Shown here: positions 9,421 to 19,919 of the stretch, piece by piece
Layout: the number at the start of each line of letters is the position of its first letter
How positions within the stretch are numbered: the stretch's first letter is position 1
Origin: an uncultured Bacilli bacterium
Lineage (GTDB): Bacteria > Bacillota_I > Bacilli_A > RF39 > UBA660
Direction: 5' to 3'
DNA length: 45,933 bases
Assembly (NCBI GenBank): GCA_947632065.1
Contig: CANRNO010000007.1
Span: forward strand, 1 to 45,933
Notes under the pieces: generated by a model
The model's input: only the letters and a program-made list of their open reading frames with translations
Told to the model about the DNA's origin: nothing
Database searches by the model: none
Translations under genes and position numbers: made by a program

Positions 9421-10101
9421 TTAAATATATTTAAGTATTTTTATTATTAAATGGTTACGCTTAGTAGTTTTGATAATACCAATATATTTGAATTTACCAA
9501 CTCTTTTAACACTGAATATATCATTCTCTTTTAATTTATAAGATGTGTCTTTTAAGAAATCATAGTTAAGTATGATTTCTTTATTTTTTTTCATATCTTT
9601 AATATATTTTCTTCCAGTTTTACATAAAGTAGATATAACAGTATCTATTCTATTACTAGATACATTTAATTCTATTTCTTCATATGATCTTTCATAGTTT
9701 TTAAAAGTATCAGATGGTAATTCTATAAGTTCTATTTTATTGTTTCCAATTTTTAATAGATTGCTTTTAAAATAGTTTTTAAAGGATGTTAGAACATATA
9801 CATAATATTTATTATCTATAATTAAAATATCTCCAAATACTTCGTTTGTTATACCTAAAGAGAATATACTACCTAGGATATCTTGATGCCTTAATTTCTT
9901 TTTTGATTTTATTTCATATAAAGTTATTTCTGGTAGAGAATTTTTGTAAAAGATATTTTTTTCACTATCTTTATATGGATAAAAAATATTATATTCATCT
10001 TTTTTTAATTTTCCTTTTAATTCTTTTTGTTCTTTTGGATCAAGAAAAAAAGTATATTGTCCATTATTTAGTCTATTTAAATTTTTTTGAATTTTATACA
10101 T
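9421..10101 (-). CDS. ylmH: YlmH-family S4-domain RNA-binding protein
   Basis: TFFLDPKEQKELK, LRHQDILGSIFSLGITNEVFGDI, ELNVSSNRIDTVISTLCKTGR (S4 start), NDIFSVKRVGKFKYIG. Confidence 0.85.
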   Translation of the reverse strand: MYKIQKNLNRLNNGQYTFFLDPKEQKELKGKLKKDEYNIFYPYKDSEKNIFYKNSLPEITLYEIKSKKKLRHQDILGSIFSLGITNEVFGDILIIDNKYYVYVLTSFKNYFKSNLLKIGNNKIELIELPSDTFKNYERSYEEIELNVSSNRIDTVISTLCKTGRKYIKDMKKNKEIILNYDFLKDTSYKLKENDIFSVKRVGKFKYIGIIKTTKRNHLIIKILKYI

Positions 10102-10267
10102 AGTAAGTACCTCTTTAAATAATATTTTAACATATTAATAAAAATAGTGAAATTTCTATGGAAAAAACTTGACTTTTTTAATTTTTGGTATAGAATAGAA
10201 AGCAATTTCGTATTTTGAATTGAGAAGAAAACTAGATAAAGTAAAAAGTAGAGGGAGATGTTCGGTA

Positions 10268-13200
10268 ATGAATTGGAAAAATATGAAAAGTTTGTTATCT
10301 AATGCATTAGATAACAATAAAGATATCTTTATTAATCATAAAAAGACTATTATGATTGCCATAATATTTTTTGTGGTTGCTTATTTTTTTGGGTTTGCAA
10401 CTATAATAACTAAGTACGCAAGTGTTGCGAATCTTTCGTTTTTCGCTGGTGAAACAAATTATAATCGTACTGCTGATCCAAATACAATGGAAGATTATTT
10501 GGATGATGACGTTTTAGGAATTGATAAAAGTTCTAGACATGCTGGTCGTATATGGACAGATAAAACTGTATTTGCAAAAAATTATCGATTTACTGAATCA
10601 GAAAAAGATTATAAGGATGATGATCCTAACTTAAGATTTTTAAATGATACTTTAACATTGAATGCAAAAGATGATGGTTCTACTAGTACTGTTAAAACTA
10701 ATACTGATTTCTTACATGTATTTTCTGCTGTAGGGTCAAGTCAAGTTGTAGATCAATATACTACTCAACCACTTGATGTTGTATTACTTTTAGATATTTC
10801 TAGTTCTATGACACGTTTAAATGGTGGAACTACAATGGATACTAATGATTCATTACATCAAGTTATATCAGAAGCAAATGATTTAATTAATCAGTTGATG
10901 GGAAAAGATTCGAGCCATACTGTTAGTCCACTTAATCGTGTTGGTGTAGTTGTGTATGGTGGAGGTGTACAAAAATTATTACCACTTAAACATTATTCTT
11001 CATTAACTGATGGTATTTATATGACTATTTCTGGTAAAGAAAATAAAACACCTGATGAGGGTCAATTACCTACTGTATATTTTCCTAAAATTAAAAGTAC
11101 AGTAAATGAGAATTCTACAGTGGAAACTAAAGTTATGCGTGCAGATTCTACTTATCTTCAAGGTGCTCTTTATGAAGGTATGGAAATGCTTGCTAATGAA
11201 AAAGATACTACTTATGAAAATAAGGCTACAGGTCAAATAGAATCACGTATGCCTGTTGTTATAACATTAACTGATGGTGCTACTAATATTGTTAGTGCTA
11301 CTAAAACTACTTATAATCCAGAAAATAAGGATAATGAAATAACAACTAGTCCTGATAGTTATGATTGGTGGGAACCTTATGATGGAATAATAAAAACTGC
11401 ATCAGGAGATTATGCTCATCCTGGTACTAATCCGATTTATGCCAATTGTAATGATGGTACTGGTAAGAGGGGTAGAGAAACTGAGATAGAAGCTATTTCA
11501 ACCAGAACTGTATCTAATTTGTTACTTGCAAGTTATTATAAAAAGAAAATAGAGAATCATTATGGTATAAAAATGAAAAATTATTCCATTGGATTTAACA
11601 TTAAAGGTCTTGGTGGACCTAATGGTGATTATCCAGGAGAACAACTTCTTGCCACTCTTAATCCAAAAGAATATTTTAATCCAGAAAGAACATTAACAGA
11701 TTTTTCGGCTGGAGGAACTAAAGCAAAAGCAGAAATTGATGCGTCACGTACGGCTCTTGAAGACTATGTAGAAGGGAATGAGCCTAGTTTAGATTTCCCA
11801 AGGGGCGGAAAAAAATATACTTGGGCAGGTAATGATTCTACTGCCAGTTTTACATGGAAACATCCTGAAGATAAAGACAATGATTTAACTAAATTTGAAG
11901 ATGTTTATTATATAGATAAATATTATACTGCTGATAATAATGATATTGCTAATATTTTTGATAGTATTTTTGAAGAAATATCAGGTTCTAAATTTAATCC
12001 AATTGATGGAGTAAATGATGCTGGTGTTAACAATTCACTTTTATATATGGATCCAATTGGTGAAAATATGGAAGTTAAGGATAATGGAGTTACAATAGGT
12101 AAAGATAATTATGATATGAGTCTATTATTATTTGAAAAGATGCATGGTCTTGTCAAAGCAGGTATATATGATTATAAATTTAATAGTACTCATCGTGGTC
12201 CTGATCATAATTCTAGTGAAGGTAGTTTCCAAGAAGGTTGGTACGATAAAGATGGAAAGTTTAATGGTGAAGAAGGTAGTTTTGAAAATGGAGATACTTA
12301 TTATTTTAGTATAGATACTATTAGAAAATATGTTTCTACATTAGATGATGAAGAAGATTCCCTAACTAATCAAGAAAAGAATACAGTTTATAAAGTTTAT
12401 CGTTTTGCTGATAGTCAAGAGGAAAGACTTAAGAAAGTTAATAATCCTTGTTATGAGGCTTCTGAAGATTCTGAAGATGTTCAAGATTCCCCATATTCAT
12501 ATTCATTAAGTGATATACGTGTATGGATTGAAGATACTGGAGACTTTGTTGATGAACAAAGTGGAGGAGCAATTGATTTAGGTTATAATGAAGCTCTTTA
12601 TATTAGTATTCCAAAGAATGCTTTACCAATTTTAACTGCTAACATCTCAATAGGTGTAGATGGTAATATTACTTATAAAAACGATGTTGATTATATAAAG
12701 AATATGGGTGACTCTTTAAAATCAACACATGTTACACCACTTAGATTATTTTATGGTGTTGGTGTTAGTAATAATGTTTTAACAGATGATGGATTAGATA
12801 TTGATATTGCTAAACTTGATAAAGAGTATATTGAACATCATACAGATGAAAATACTGGAGACATTTATTTCTTATCTAATTATTATAGTAATACTGGATA
12901 TAGTGATTATGTTTCAGATACATTTAATAGTCGTAGTAGAGGAGATGCTAATAGTACATTTTCTCCTTCAACAGACAATCGCTATTATGCTTTCCAAAAA
13001 CCAATTATTTTATATAAAGTAGATGATAATGAGTTACAAAAAGATGCAAATGGAAATGTATTATATCAAGAAAAAACTTTAACAGGTGAATATTATGATA
13101 ATTTTATAAAAAATCATAGTGAAAAAGTTATAAAAGATGGAAGTATGAGTTCTAATTCTTGGTATTGGATAGTTGGAGATTATTATACTAGTGATGGTAA

Positions 13201-16200
13201 AACTGCTCATATTGCTGTTACTCGTAAAGGTAGTGAATTTGGTAGTGCTATAGGTGGAGAAGATGGTAAAATTAAATCTGGAGAATACTTGGTTTGGTAT
13301 AATCCTACTGGAAAAGGACTTACTCAGGATAATATTAGAGAGTATGATGTAGAAAAGCCAACTCCACCAGATAAAAGTGGAAATTGGGTAATTGCTACTA
13401 AACCAGGTGGACTTCGTGTTGGTGATTTAGGTCAAATGGTTACATCTAAAGAACAAAATGTTACAAGTTCTGCTTATAATGTATATGTTCCAACAATAAG
13501 TTCAAATACTACAAATAGTAATATTATTATAGATAATTATCATGGAAATAATGGTAGAATTGTTATTCCAAATAAGTTATTACAAGTTACTAAGGAAGTA
13601 GAAGAAGATGGTGGAAAAAATGATCCTAATAAAGAGTTTAAATTTGAAGTTAGAATAAATAAATATGTTGGAGATCATGATGCTATTGTTCTTGTAAAAA
13701 ATCCTTATTCTAAAGAATGGCAATTAAAGATGGATTCTATTGATGTAGTAACTAATAATCAAGGATTATTACAAACAGAAGGACATGGAGATGCTACACT
13801 TGCAACTGTACCTCGTGATGGTAAAGAGTATTATGTATATGTAGGAGCAAGTGCAGATGGTTCTGAGGAAAATATTAGACCTTTATATAAAGATGCTGGT
13901 AATAATGAACTTGGTAATAATCAAAATGCAGTTGAAGGTGCTGGTAGAACTGTATATGTTAGTAAAGAAGATTATGAAACATTGAAACCTAATGAAAAAA
14001 ATAATATGAGATATGGTATTGCTGATGATAACAATAAAACTGGATCTGTTGATTATTGGGTTGATAAAGTATATTTAATTCCAAAAGATGAAACTACTAA
14101 TATAGATAGTTGGACATTTAATGCAGAAACAGCAGACAGTTTATATAAAACAGAAGAACGATTTGTAATTTCTCATTTAGATTCAACAAAAAATGGAATT
14201 AATCAACTTACATCAGATTATGCAACAAAATCAGTATATCTAACAAAAAAAGTATATTTTGGTTATGATAAAGATCATATGCCATCAGATACATCTACTA
14301 TACCAAAAGACTTTACTGGAACAGAAGAAGATTGGAAATGGGTTACAAACCCTGAAAATGCTAATAAAGCAAGCTTTACTTTAAAAGCAGATGAAGGATT
14401 AGAGTTTGTTGGAATTGATGATGAAAATGATTATGATGTTTCAGTTGTTGAAGTATTAGATGGAAAAGATATAGATGAAGGTTATGGATTTAATAGAGTA
14501 GAAGATCATGAATCTAACACAAAAGAACATGAAGTAGAAGATAGAGAGGATAATACAACTGGTTATAAAGTATCAGGTAAAATAGCTGATAGAGTAGAAG
14601 AACATTACATTAATACTTATCGTGCTAATTATGATTTAACTTTAAGTAAAACAATTATGGGAAGTTTAGCAGATGAAAATCAAGAATGGACTTTTATAGT
14701 TAAATTAACTCCAGAGGAGTTTGAAAACTTTAAAACAGAATATGTTTATCAAACTTGTACATTAAATAAAGAAAATACATTAGTGTGTGATGATAAAACA
14801 GAAAGTAAGGTAACATTTGGACTTAAAGAAGATGCAAATGGAAAGTATTATGAAGGTTCTATTACGTTAAAAGCTGGAGAGATATATAGAATTAAAAATA
14901 TTGATTATAAATGTAAATATGAAGTAGTTGAAGATGAGGCTAATGAAGATGGTTATGATACTACATTTAGAACTAGTGAAGGTTATGATGCTAATACAGG
15001 CGTTATGAGTCAGGATAGAAATGTAGGAATTATTAATGCTAAGTTTGCTCCAGTTGATTTATCAGTTGCTAAGACAGTTAAGGGAAGTTTAGGAGATACT
15101 TCTAAAGATTGGTCATTTAAAGTTACATTAATTCCAGAAGATGGTTATGTAATAAAAGATAGTTATAAATATGTAATAAAAGATAGTTATAAATATGAAG
15201 GTTCTAAATCTGGTGAAATGCAATTTGTTAAAAATGATGATGGAACTTATAGTAGTGAATTTACATTAAAACACGAACAGAAAATAACTATTAAAGATTT
15301 ACCAGAAGGAATCAAGTATAAAGTAGAAGAAAAAGAAGCAAATACTGATGATTATATCACTACAGTAGTAGATGATAATGCTGAAGGTGAAATTAAATCT
15401 GAAAGTGGAGAAGTTGAAGTTAGATTTGTTAATGCTAAATATGACTCTAGAAAACTTGCAATTGGTAAAAGAGTGGAAGGAAGTTTAGGAGATACTTCTA
15501 AAGAATGGACATTTAATATAACATTAATTCCTAGTGATAATATTGAACTTGATAGTAGTTATCATTATGTTGGATCTCATATAGTTGAAAATGTAGAAGA
15601 TCCTGAAGATGGAGAAATAGAATTTACAAAACATACAGATGATGGAGTTTATTACACAGGAAGTGTTAAATTAAAACATGGTCAAATAATTACTATAGAA
15701 GGAATACCTGAAGGTACTCAATATCTTGTAGAAGAAGAGGATGTAACTGGGGAAGGTTATACAACAACAACTACTGATAATAAGTCTGGTATGTTGACAA
15801 CAGAAGGAGAAACTGTAATATTTGTTAATACTAAGATTGCTACTACTAATTTAAAAATTGAAAAAATAGTTACTGGTAATAGTCCAGATACCGGAAAAGA
15901 GTGGAACTTTGAGGTTTATTTAACTCCTCCATTTGGAATGGAACTTAATGATTCATATCATTATAGTGGTTCTAAACAAGGAGATATAACATTCCAATAT
16001 CTTAAAGATGATGAAGAAGATGGAAGTTATATAGGAAAATTCACTTTAAAAGATAAAGAAACAATAACTATAGAAGGTTTACCTGAAGGTACAAAATATA
16101 AAGTAGTAGAAGTGGATGCTAATAAAGATTCTTATATTACAGGTAAGACTAATAATACAGAAGGTACTTTAGAGTATAACGAAACACCTGAGGTTACATT

Positions 16201-17875
16201 TACCAATATGAAACTTGATCCAAAAACTTTAACTATTAATAAAGAAGTTTTAGGAAAACGTGGAAATAAAAAGAAAGAATGGACTTTTGAAATTATTCTA
16301 AATTCTACTGGAAAGACAGAAGATGAGATTACTTATAGTTATGTAGGTGGTTCAACTATAGATGGTGTTTCAAAACCTGAAGATGGAGAATTGTCATTTA
16401 GAAAATATCCTGATGGAAGTTATAGACGAGAAATTACTTTAAAACATGGTCAATTTATTACAATTACGGGTCTTGATGTATCAACTGAATATAAAGTTGA
16501 AGAAAAAGATGCTAATGAAGATGGCTATATTACATATACTGAAAGTAATAAAGGTACAATTAGTGAAGAGGTTGCATCTTTAGTAGTGTACAATAATAAT
16601 TTACCTGGATTAAAAGATCTTACTTTAGAAAAACTTGTACATGGAAGTTTAGGAAAAGTAGATAAAGAATTTACCTTTATGATTACATTTACTCCAGATA
16701 AGAATATAAAACTAATTGATGATGATGGAATTTATTATGGTGGTAGTAAAGACGGTTATTACTATGATGGTAGTAAAAAAGGATATTTGAAATTAACTGA
16801 TAATAAAGATGGTACTTATACTGGAACAGTTTCTTTACATCATACTGATAAGATAACTATTCATGGTATTCCTGAAGATACTAAATATGAAATATTAGAA
16901 ACTGATGCAGATGGTTATAAAATTGATATTGATGGAAGAGTACCTGGAAGACTTTTAGATAATGAGACTAAAGTTACTTATAATAATATAAAATCAACTA
17001 ACTTTGACTTATCTATTAAAAAGAATGTAAAAGGTAATATGGGAGATAAGAATCGTGAATGGAATTTTAAAGTTTTATTTACCGCACCAGCAGGTTCTAC
17101 ATTAAATGAAGAATATTCATATACAAAAAATAACGGAGAAAAAGGAACTTTAAAACTTAAACAAAATAAAGTAGGTAATTATGAAGGAGCTTTAGAACTT
17201 AAAGATGGTGAAGTTGTTACTATTGAAGGTTTACCTGAAGGTACTAAATATGTAGTAGAAGAAGAGGATGTAACTAATGAAGGTTATACAACAACAACTA
17301 CTGATAATACTAATGGTGTTATTGATAGAAAAGGAATATTAGTAGAGTTTAATAACTGGAAATTATCAAAACATAGATTAGTAATTGAAAAAAGATTAAA
17401 AGGTGATAATGTTGAAGTTGATCGTGAATGGAATTTTGAAGTTACATTAACTACAGATAAAGGTGTACCAATGGAAGAGTTTTATCCATATATTAAAAAT
17501 AATGGAGAAGAAGGAACTATTGATTTTGTAAGGCAAGAAGATGGTACTACTTATAAGGCTACAGTAAAACTTAAAGGTGGAGAATATATTTCTATAGAAG
17601 ATATTCCTTATAATACAAAATATGATGTTAAAGAAGTAGAAGCAAATAAAGATAATTATAAAACAACTGATGAGAATTCTACTGGTACTTTAACTAAGAG
17701 AGAACATAAGGCAATATTTATAAATGAGAGAAATAAAGATAAACCTAAGCTTATTGGAAATGTTGTAGATAATCCATTTACAGCAGACGGAATAGTTAAA
17801 TATTTCTTACTATTATTTGGTGCAACTATTGGTGGATTTGCAATAGTAGTTAGAGAATATTGCTTTAAGAAGTAA
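10268..17875 (+). CDS. Giant surface protein: N-terminal TM/signal, VWA domain (MIDAS DISSS), eight Spy0128/SpaA-like isopeptide-type repeats, C-terminal anchor
   Basis: QPLDVVLLLDISSSM; repeats starting L.I.K.V.GSLGDTSKEWTF and ending IEGLPEGTKYKVEE.DAN.DGYTT (8 counted); C-term NPFTADGIVKYFLLLFGATIGGFAIVVREYCFKK; ATG 10268 behind GAGGGAGAT. Confidence 0.85.
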   Translation: MNWKNMKSLLSNALDNNKDIFINHKKTIMIAIIFFVVAYFFGFATIITKYASVANLSFFAGETNYNRTADPNTMEDYLDDDVLGIDKSSRHAGRIWTDKTVFAKNYRFTESEKDYKDDDPNLRFLNDTLTLNAKDDGSTSTVKTNTDFLHVFSAVGSSQVVDQYTTQPLDVVLLLDISSSMTRLNGGTTMDTNDSLHQVISEANDLINQLMGKDSSHTVSPLNRVGVVVYGGGVQKLLPLKHYSSLTDGIYMTISGKENKTPDEGQLPTVYFPKIKSTVNENSTVETKVMRADSTYLQGALYEGMEMLANEKDTTYENKATGQIESRMPVVITLTDGATNIVSATKTTYNPENKDNEITTSPDSYDWWEPYDGIIKTASGDYAHPGTNPIYANCNDGTGKRGRETEIEAISTRTVSNLLLASYYKKKIENHYGIKMKNYSIGFNIKGLGGPNGDYPGEQLLATLNPKEYFNPERTLTDFSAGGTKAKAEIDASRTALEDYVEGNEPSLDFPRGGKKYTWAGNDSTASFTWKHPEDKDNDLTKFEDVYYIDKYYTADNNDIANIFDSIFEEISGSKFNPIDGVNDAGVNNSLLYMDPIGENMEVKDNGVTIGKDNYDMSLLLFEKMHGLVKAGIYDYKFNSTHRGPDHNSSEGSFQEGWYDKDGKFNGEEGSFENGDTYYFSIDTIRKYVSTLDDEEDSLTNQEKNTVYKVYRFADSQEERLKKVNNPCYEASEDSEDVQDSPYSYSLSDIRVWIEDTGDFVDEQSGGAIDLGYNEALYISIPKNALPILTANISIGVDGNITYKNDVDYIKNMGDSLKSTHVTPLRLFYGVGVSNNVLTDDGLDIDIAKLDKEYIEHHTDENTGDIYFLSNYYSNTGYSDYVSDTFNSRSRGDANSTFSPSTDNRYYAFQKPIILYKVDDNELQKDANGNVLYQEKTLTGEYYDNFIKNHSEKVIKDGSMSSNSWYWIVGDYYTSDGKTAHIAVTRKGSEFGSAIGGEDGKIKSGEYLVWYNPTGKGLTQDNIREYDVEKPTPPDKSGNWVIATKPGGLRVGDLGQMVTSKEQNVTSSAYNVYVPTISSNTTNSNIIIDNYHGNNGRIVIPNKLLQVTKEVEEDGGKNDPNKEFKFEVRINKYVGDHDAIVLVKNPYSKEWQLKMDSIDVVTNNQGLLQTEGHGDATLATVPRDGKEYYVYVGASADGSEENIRPLYKDAGNNELGNNQNAVEGAGRTVYVSKEDYETLKPNEKNNMRYGIADDNNKTGSVDYWVDKVYLIPKDETTNIDSWTFNAETADSLYKTEERFVISHLDSTKNGINQLTSDYATKSVYLTKKVYFGYDKDHMPSDTSTIPKDFTGTEEDWKWVTNPENANKASFTLKADEGLEFVGIDDENDYDVSVVEVLDGKDIDEGYGFNRVEDHESNTKEHEVEDREDNTTGYKVSGKIADRVEEHYINTYRANYDLTLSKTIMGSLADENQEWTFIVKLTPEEFENFKTEYVYQTCTLNKENTLVCDDKTESKVTFGLKEDANGKYYEGSITLKAGEIYRIKNIDYKCKYEVVEDEANEDGYDTTFRTSEGYDANTGVMSQDRNVGIINAKFAPVDLSVAKTVKGSLGDTSKDWSFKVTLIPEDGYVIKDSYKYVIKDSYKYEGSKSGEMQFVKNDDGTYSSEFTLKHEQKITIKDLPEGIKYKVEEKEANTDDYITTVVDDNAEGEIKSESGEVEVRFVNAKYDSRKLAIGKRVEGSLGDTSKEWTFNITLIPSDNIELDSSYHYVGSHIVENVEDPEDGEIEFTKHTDDGVYYTGSVKLKHGQIITIEGIPEGTQYLVEEEDVTGEGYTTTTTDNKSGMLTTEGETVIFVNTKIATTNLKIEKIVTGNSPDTGKEWNFEVYLTPPFGMELNDSYHYSGSKQGDITFQYLKDDEEDGSYIGKFTLKDKETITIEGLPEGTKYKVVEVDANKDSYITGKTNNTEGTLEYNETPEVTFTNMKLDPKTLTINKEVLGKRGNKKKEWTFEIILNSTGKTEDEITYSYVGGSTIDGVSKPEDGELSFRKYPDGSYRREITLKHGQFITITGLDVSTEYKVEEKDANEDGYITYTESNKGTISEEVASLVVYNNNLPGLKDLTLEKLVHGSLGKVDKEFTFMITFTPDKNIKLIDDDGIYYGGSKDGYYYDGSKKGYLKLTDNKDGTYTGTVSLHHTDKITIHGIPEDTKYEILETDADGYKIDIDGRVPGRLLDNETKVTYNNIKSTNFDLSIKKNVKGNMGDKNREWNFKVLFTAPAGSTLNEEYSYTKNNGEKGTLKLKQNKVGNYEGALELKDGEVVTIEGLPEGTKYVVEEEDVTNEGYTTTTTDNTNGVIDRKGILVEFNNWKLSKHRLVIEKRLKGDNVEVDREWNFEVTLTTDKGVPMEEFYPYIKNNGEEGTIDFVRQEDGTTYKATVKLKGGEYISIEDIPYNTKYDVKEVEANKDNYKTTDENSTGTLTKREHKAIFINERNKDKPKLIGNVVDNPFTADGIVKYFLLLFGATIGGFAIVVREYCFKK
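15146..15193 (+). repeat. perfect 2x24-bp tandem duplication (VIKDSYKY x2) inside giant VWA protein
   Basis: TATGTAATAAAAGATAGTTATAAA twice. Confidence 0.95.
16733..16786 (+). repeat. imperfect 2x27-bp tandem duplication (YYGGSKDGY / YYDGSKKGY)
   Basis: TATTATGGTGGTAGTAAAGACGGTTAT / TACTATGATGGTAGTAAAAAAGGATAT. Confidence 0.9.
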
Positions 17876-17877
17876 TT

Positions 17878-17911
17878 TAAAAACTTACAATTGTTTGTAA
17901 GTTTTTTTCTT
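17878..17911 (+). terminator. rho-independent terminator
   Basis: AAAACTTACAATTGTTTGTAAGTTTTTTT. Confidence 0.85.
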
Positions 17912-17950
17912 TTATGGTAAAATATTGCTCTGGAAAAGAGGTAGTAGTTT

Positions 17951-18673
17951 ATGAATTATGGTGTTATAGTTGCTGGTGGTAGTGGTAGTAGAGTAAAAAG
18001 TATTGATGTTCCTAAACAATATTATGAAATAGATGGTGTTGCTATTTTACTTTATTCTCTTAGAAAGATGTTAAGTATAAATATGTTTGATAAGATTTAT
18101 ATTGTTGTTAGTGAGGATTATATTGATTATAACAGAGAAATTATAGGTAATGCATTAGGGGAAGAAACACTTGATAAAATTAGATTTGTTCCTAGTGGTT
18201 GTGAGAGAATAGATAGTGTTCATAATGCTCTTATTGCGATAGATCAAAATGAGGATATAAAAGATGATGATATAGTAGTAATTCATGATGCTGCTAGACC
18301 TTTTGTAAGTAGTAGAATTTTAATTGATAATATAAATGGTGCTAGAGAATATGGGGCAGTTGTTACAGTAGAGCCAGCTGCAGATACTATGCTTATTTTA
18401 AATGATTTAGGAGAAGTAGTTGAAGTTCCAAATAGAAATAAAGTTTATAAAGAACAGACACCTACTAGTTCTAATTTAAAACTTATTATAGAACTTTATA
18501 ATAAATTAACAGAAGAAGATAGATCTAGAATTACTGGTACTGCTCAAATATTTACTGAAAATAATTATAAAATAAAAACTGTTCCTGGTAGTGATAGTAA
18601 TTTTAAAATTACAACAGATGAAGACTTGGAAAGAGCAAAACAGAAAATGATGATTAATATAAATGGAAAATAA
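17951..18673 (+). CDS. IspD/TarI-family cytidylyltransferase (MEP or ribitol-5-P cytidylyltransferase)
   Basis: VIVAGGSGSRVKS..PKQYYEIDG, VPSGCERIDSVHNAL, VIHDAARPFVS; substrate cannot be decided by eye. Confidence 0.85.
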   Translation: MNYGVIVAGGSGSRVKSIDVPKQYYEIDGVAILLYSLRKMLSINMFDKIYIVVSEDYIDYNREIIGNALGEETLDKIRFVPSGCERIDSVHNALIAIDQNEDIKDDDIVVIHDAARPFVSSRILIDNINGAREYGAVVTVEPAADTMLILNDLGEVVEVPNRNKVYKEQTPTSSNLKLIIELYNKLTEEDRSRITGTAQIFTENNYKIKTVPGSDSNFKITTDEDLERAKQKMMININGK

Positions 18674-18761
18674 ATTTTTCATTTTTCTTTTATAAAATAT
18701 GAATAAAATATTTGGTTTTAAGTATAATATTTATTATCCGTAAAAAAAATACGGCAGTTTA

Positions 18762-18790
18762 TTGACTAGTTGAAAATATTAATATATAAT
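18762..18790 (+). promoter_or_regulatory. promoter of AAA/Toprim module (TTGACT-N17-TATAAT), with CCGTA-N7-TACGG inverted repeat just upstream (18738-18754)
   Basis: read directly. Confidence 0.65.
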
Positions 18791-18811
18791 ATGTGTTGAG
18801 GAGTGGTACTG

Positions 18812-19918
18812 ATGTTGTGTAAATTTATGGTCAGTGGATATAAGGGGTTTAATAAAAAGATTTGTTTTGATTTTGAGGATCATAATGATTATCAATTTAA
18901 TAAAAATTTGATTCAAGATGATTTAATTAATAAATCTATTGTATATGGTAAAAATGGAAGTGGAAAAACTAATTTAGGTTTTGCATTATTTGATCTTGTT
19001 TTTCATTTGACAGATAAGCATAGGAATATGTCTTCTAAAATTGAAAAAAATTATTTGAATATGAGTTCTAATAAAAATTATGCAGAATTTTATTATGAAT
19101 TTAAATTTGGCGATGATATTGTAATATATGAGTACAAAAAAGAAAGTCTTTATAAATTATTGTATGAAAAAGTTTTATATAATGGTAAAAAAATAATAGA
19201 ATATGATTTTTTAAAACCTGAGAATAAGTTTATTGATTTAAAAGATGCTGATAATCTTAATTGGAAATATTATGATTCTAATGAACTATCTGTATTAAGA
19301 TATATTTGTAATAATACTATTTTAAAAGAACATAAAGCTTTAAATGAACTAATGGAGTTTGTTAATGGAATGTTGTGGTTTAGAAGTGTTGATAGTTTTG
19401 GCTTTATTGGTTTAATGAATAGAGGAGAATCTTTAGATACAGCAATTATTGATAATGGAAAACTAGATGATTTTTCAAAGTTTTTAAAAAATAATGGTTT
19501 GAACTTTAAGTTGGTTAAAATAGATAATTTTGATAAATATTCAATAGGAGTTGAAGAGAATAATAAAGTTGCTCCTTTTGGAGATATGGCATCTAGTGGT
19601 ACTTCAGCTCTTTGGTTGTATTATTATTGGGAGATGCATTTTAAGGATGTTAAATTTTTATTTATTGATGAGTTTGATGCTACTTATCACTTTGATTTAG
19701 CAGCTAATATTGTAAAAAGGATTAACGATAATAGTTCTTTTCAGTCTGTTTTGACAACCCATAATACGTATTTAATGAATAATAAGTTGACGCGTCCTGA
19801 TTGTACATTTATTTTAACTCCGAAATTTATTAAAAACTTATCATCTTGTACTGAAAAAGAATTAAGAGAGGCACATAATATAGAGAAGTTGTATAGGGAG
19901 GGTTTGTTTACAGATTAG
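18812..19918 (+). CDS. AAA15/SMC-like ATPase (AbiLi/AriA-like), candidate anti-phage ATPase
   Basis: FMVSGYKGFNKK N-term strand, Walker A YGKNGSGKTN, signature-like ASSGTSALW, Walker B VKFLFIDEFDATYH, LTTHNTYLMN. Confidence 0.85.
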   Translation: MLCKFMVSGYKGFNKKICFDFEDHNDYQFNKNLIQDDLINKSIVYGKNGSGKTNLGFALFDLVFHLTDKHRNMSSKIEKNYLNMSSNKNYAEFYYEFKFGDDIVIYEYKKESLYKLLYEKVLYNGKKIIEYDFLKPENKFIDLKDADNLNWKYYDSNELSVLRYICNNTILKEHKALNELMEFVNGMLWFRSVDSFGFIGLMNRGESLDTAIIDNGKLDDFSKFLKNNGLNFKLVKIDNFDKYSIGVEENNKVAPFGDMASSGTSALWLYYYWEMHFKDVKFLFIDEFDATYHFDLAANIVKRINDNSSFQSVLTTHNTYLMNNKLTRPDCTFILTPKFIKNLSSCTEKELREAHNIEKLYREGLFTD

Positions 19919-19919
19919 A

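Noticed and set aside
9846-10103. Plus-strand 85-aa ORF
   Set aside because: Antisense to ylmH, whose protein motifs are clear.
12132-13022. ORFs 12132-12314 and 12801-13022
   Set aside because: Out-of-frame hydrophobic translations of the giant VWA gene.
2334-17875. DNA repeats in the giant genes as CRISPR or tandem satellite
   Set aside because: They are diverged protein-domain repeats in single long ORFs.
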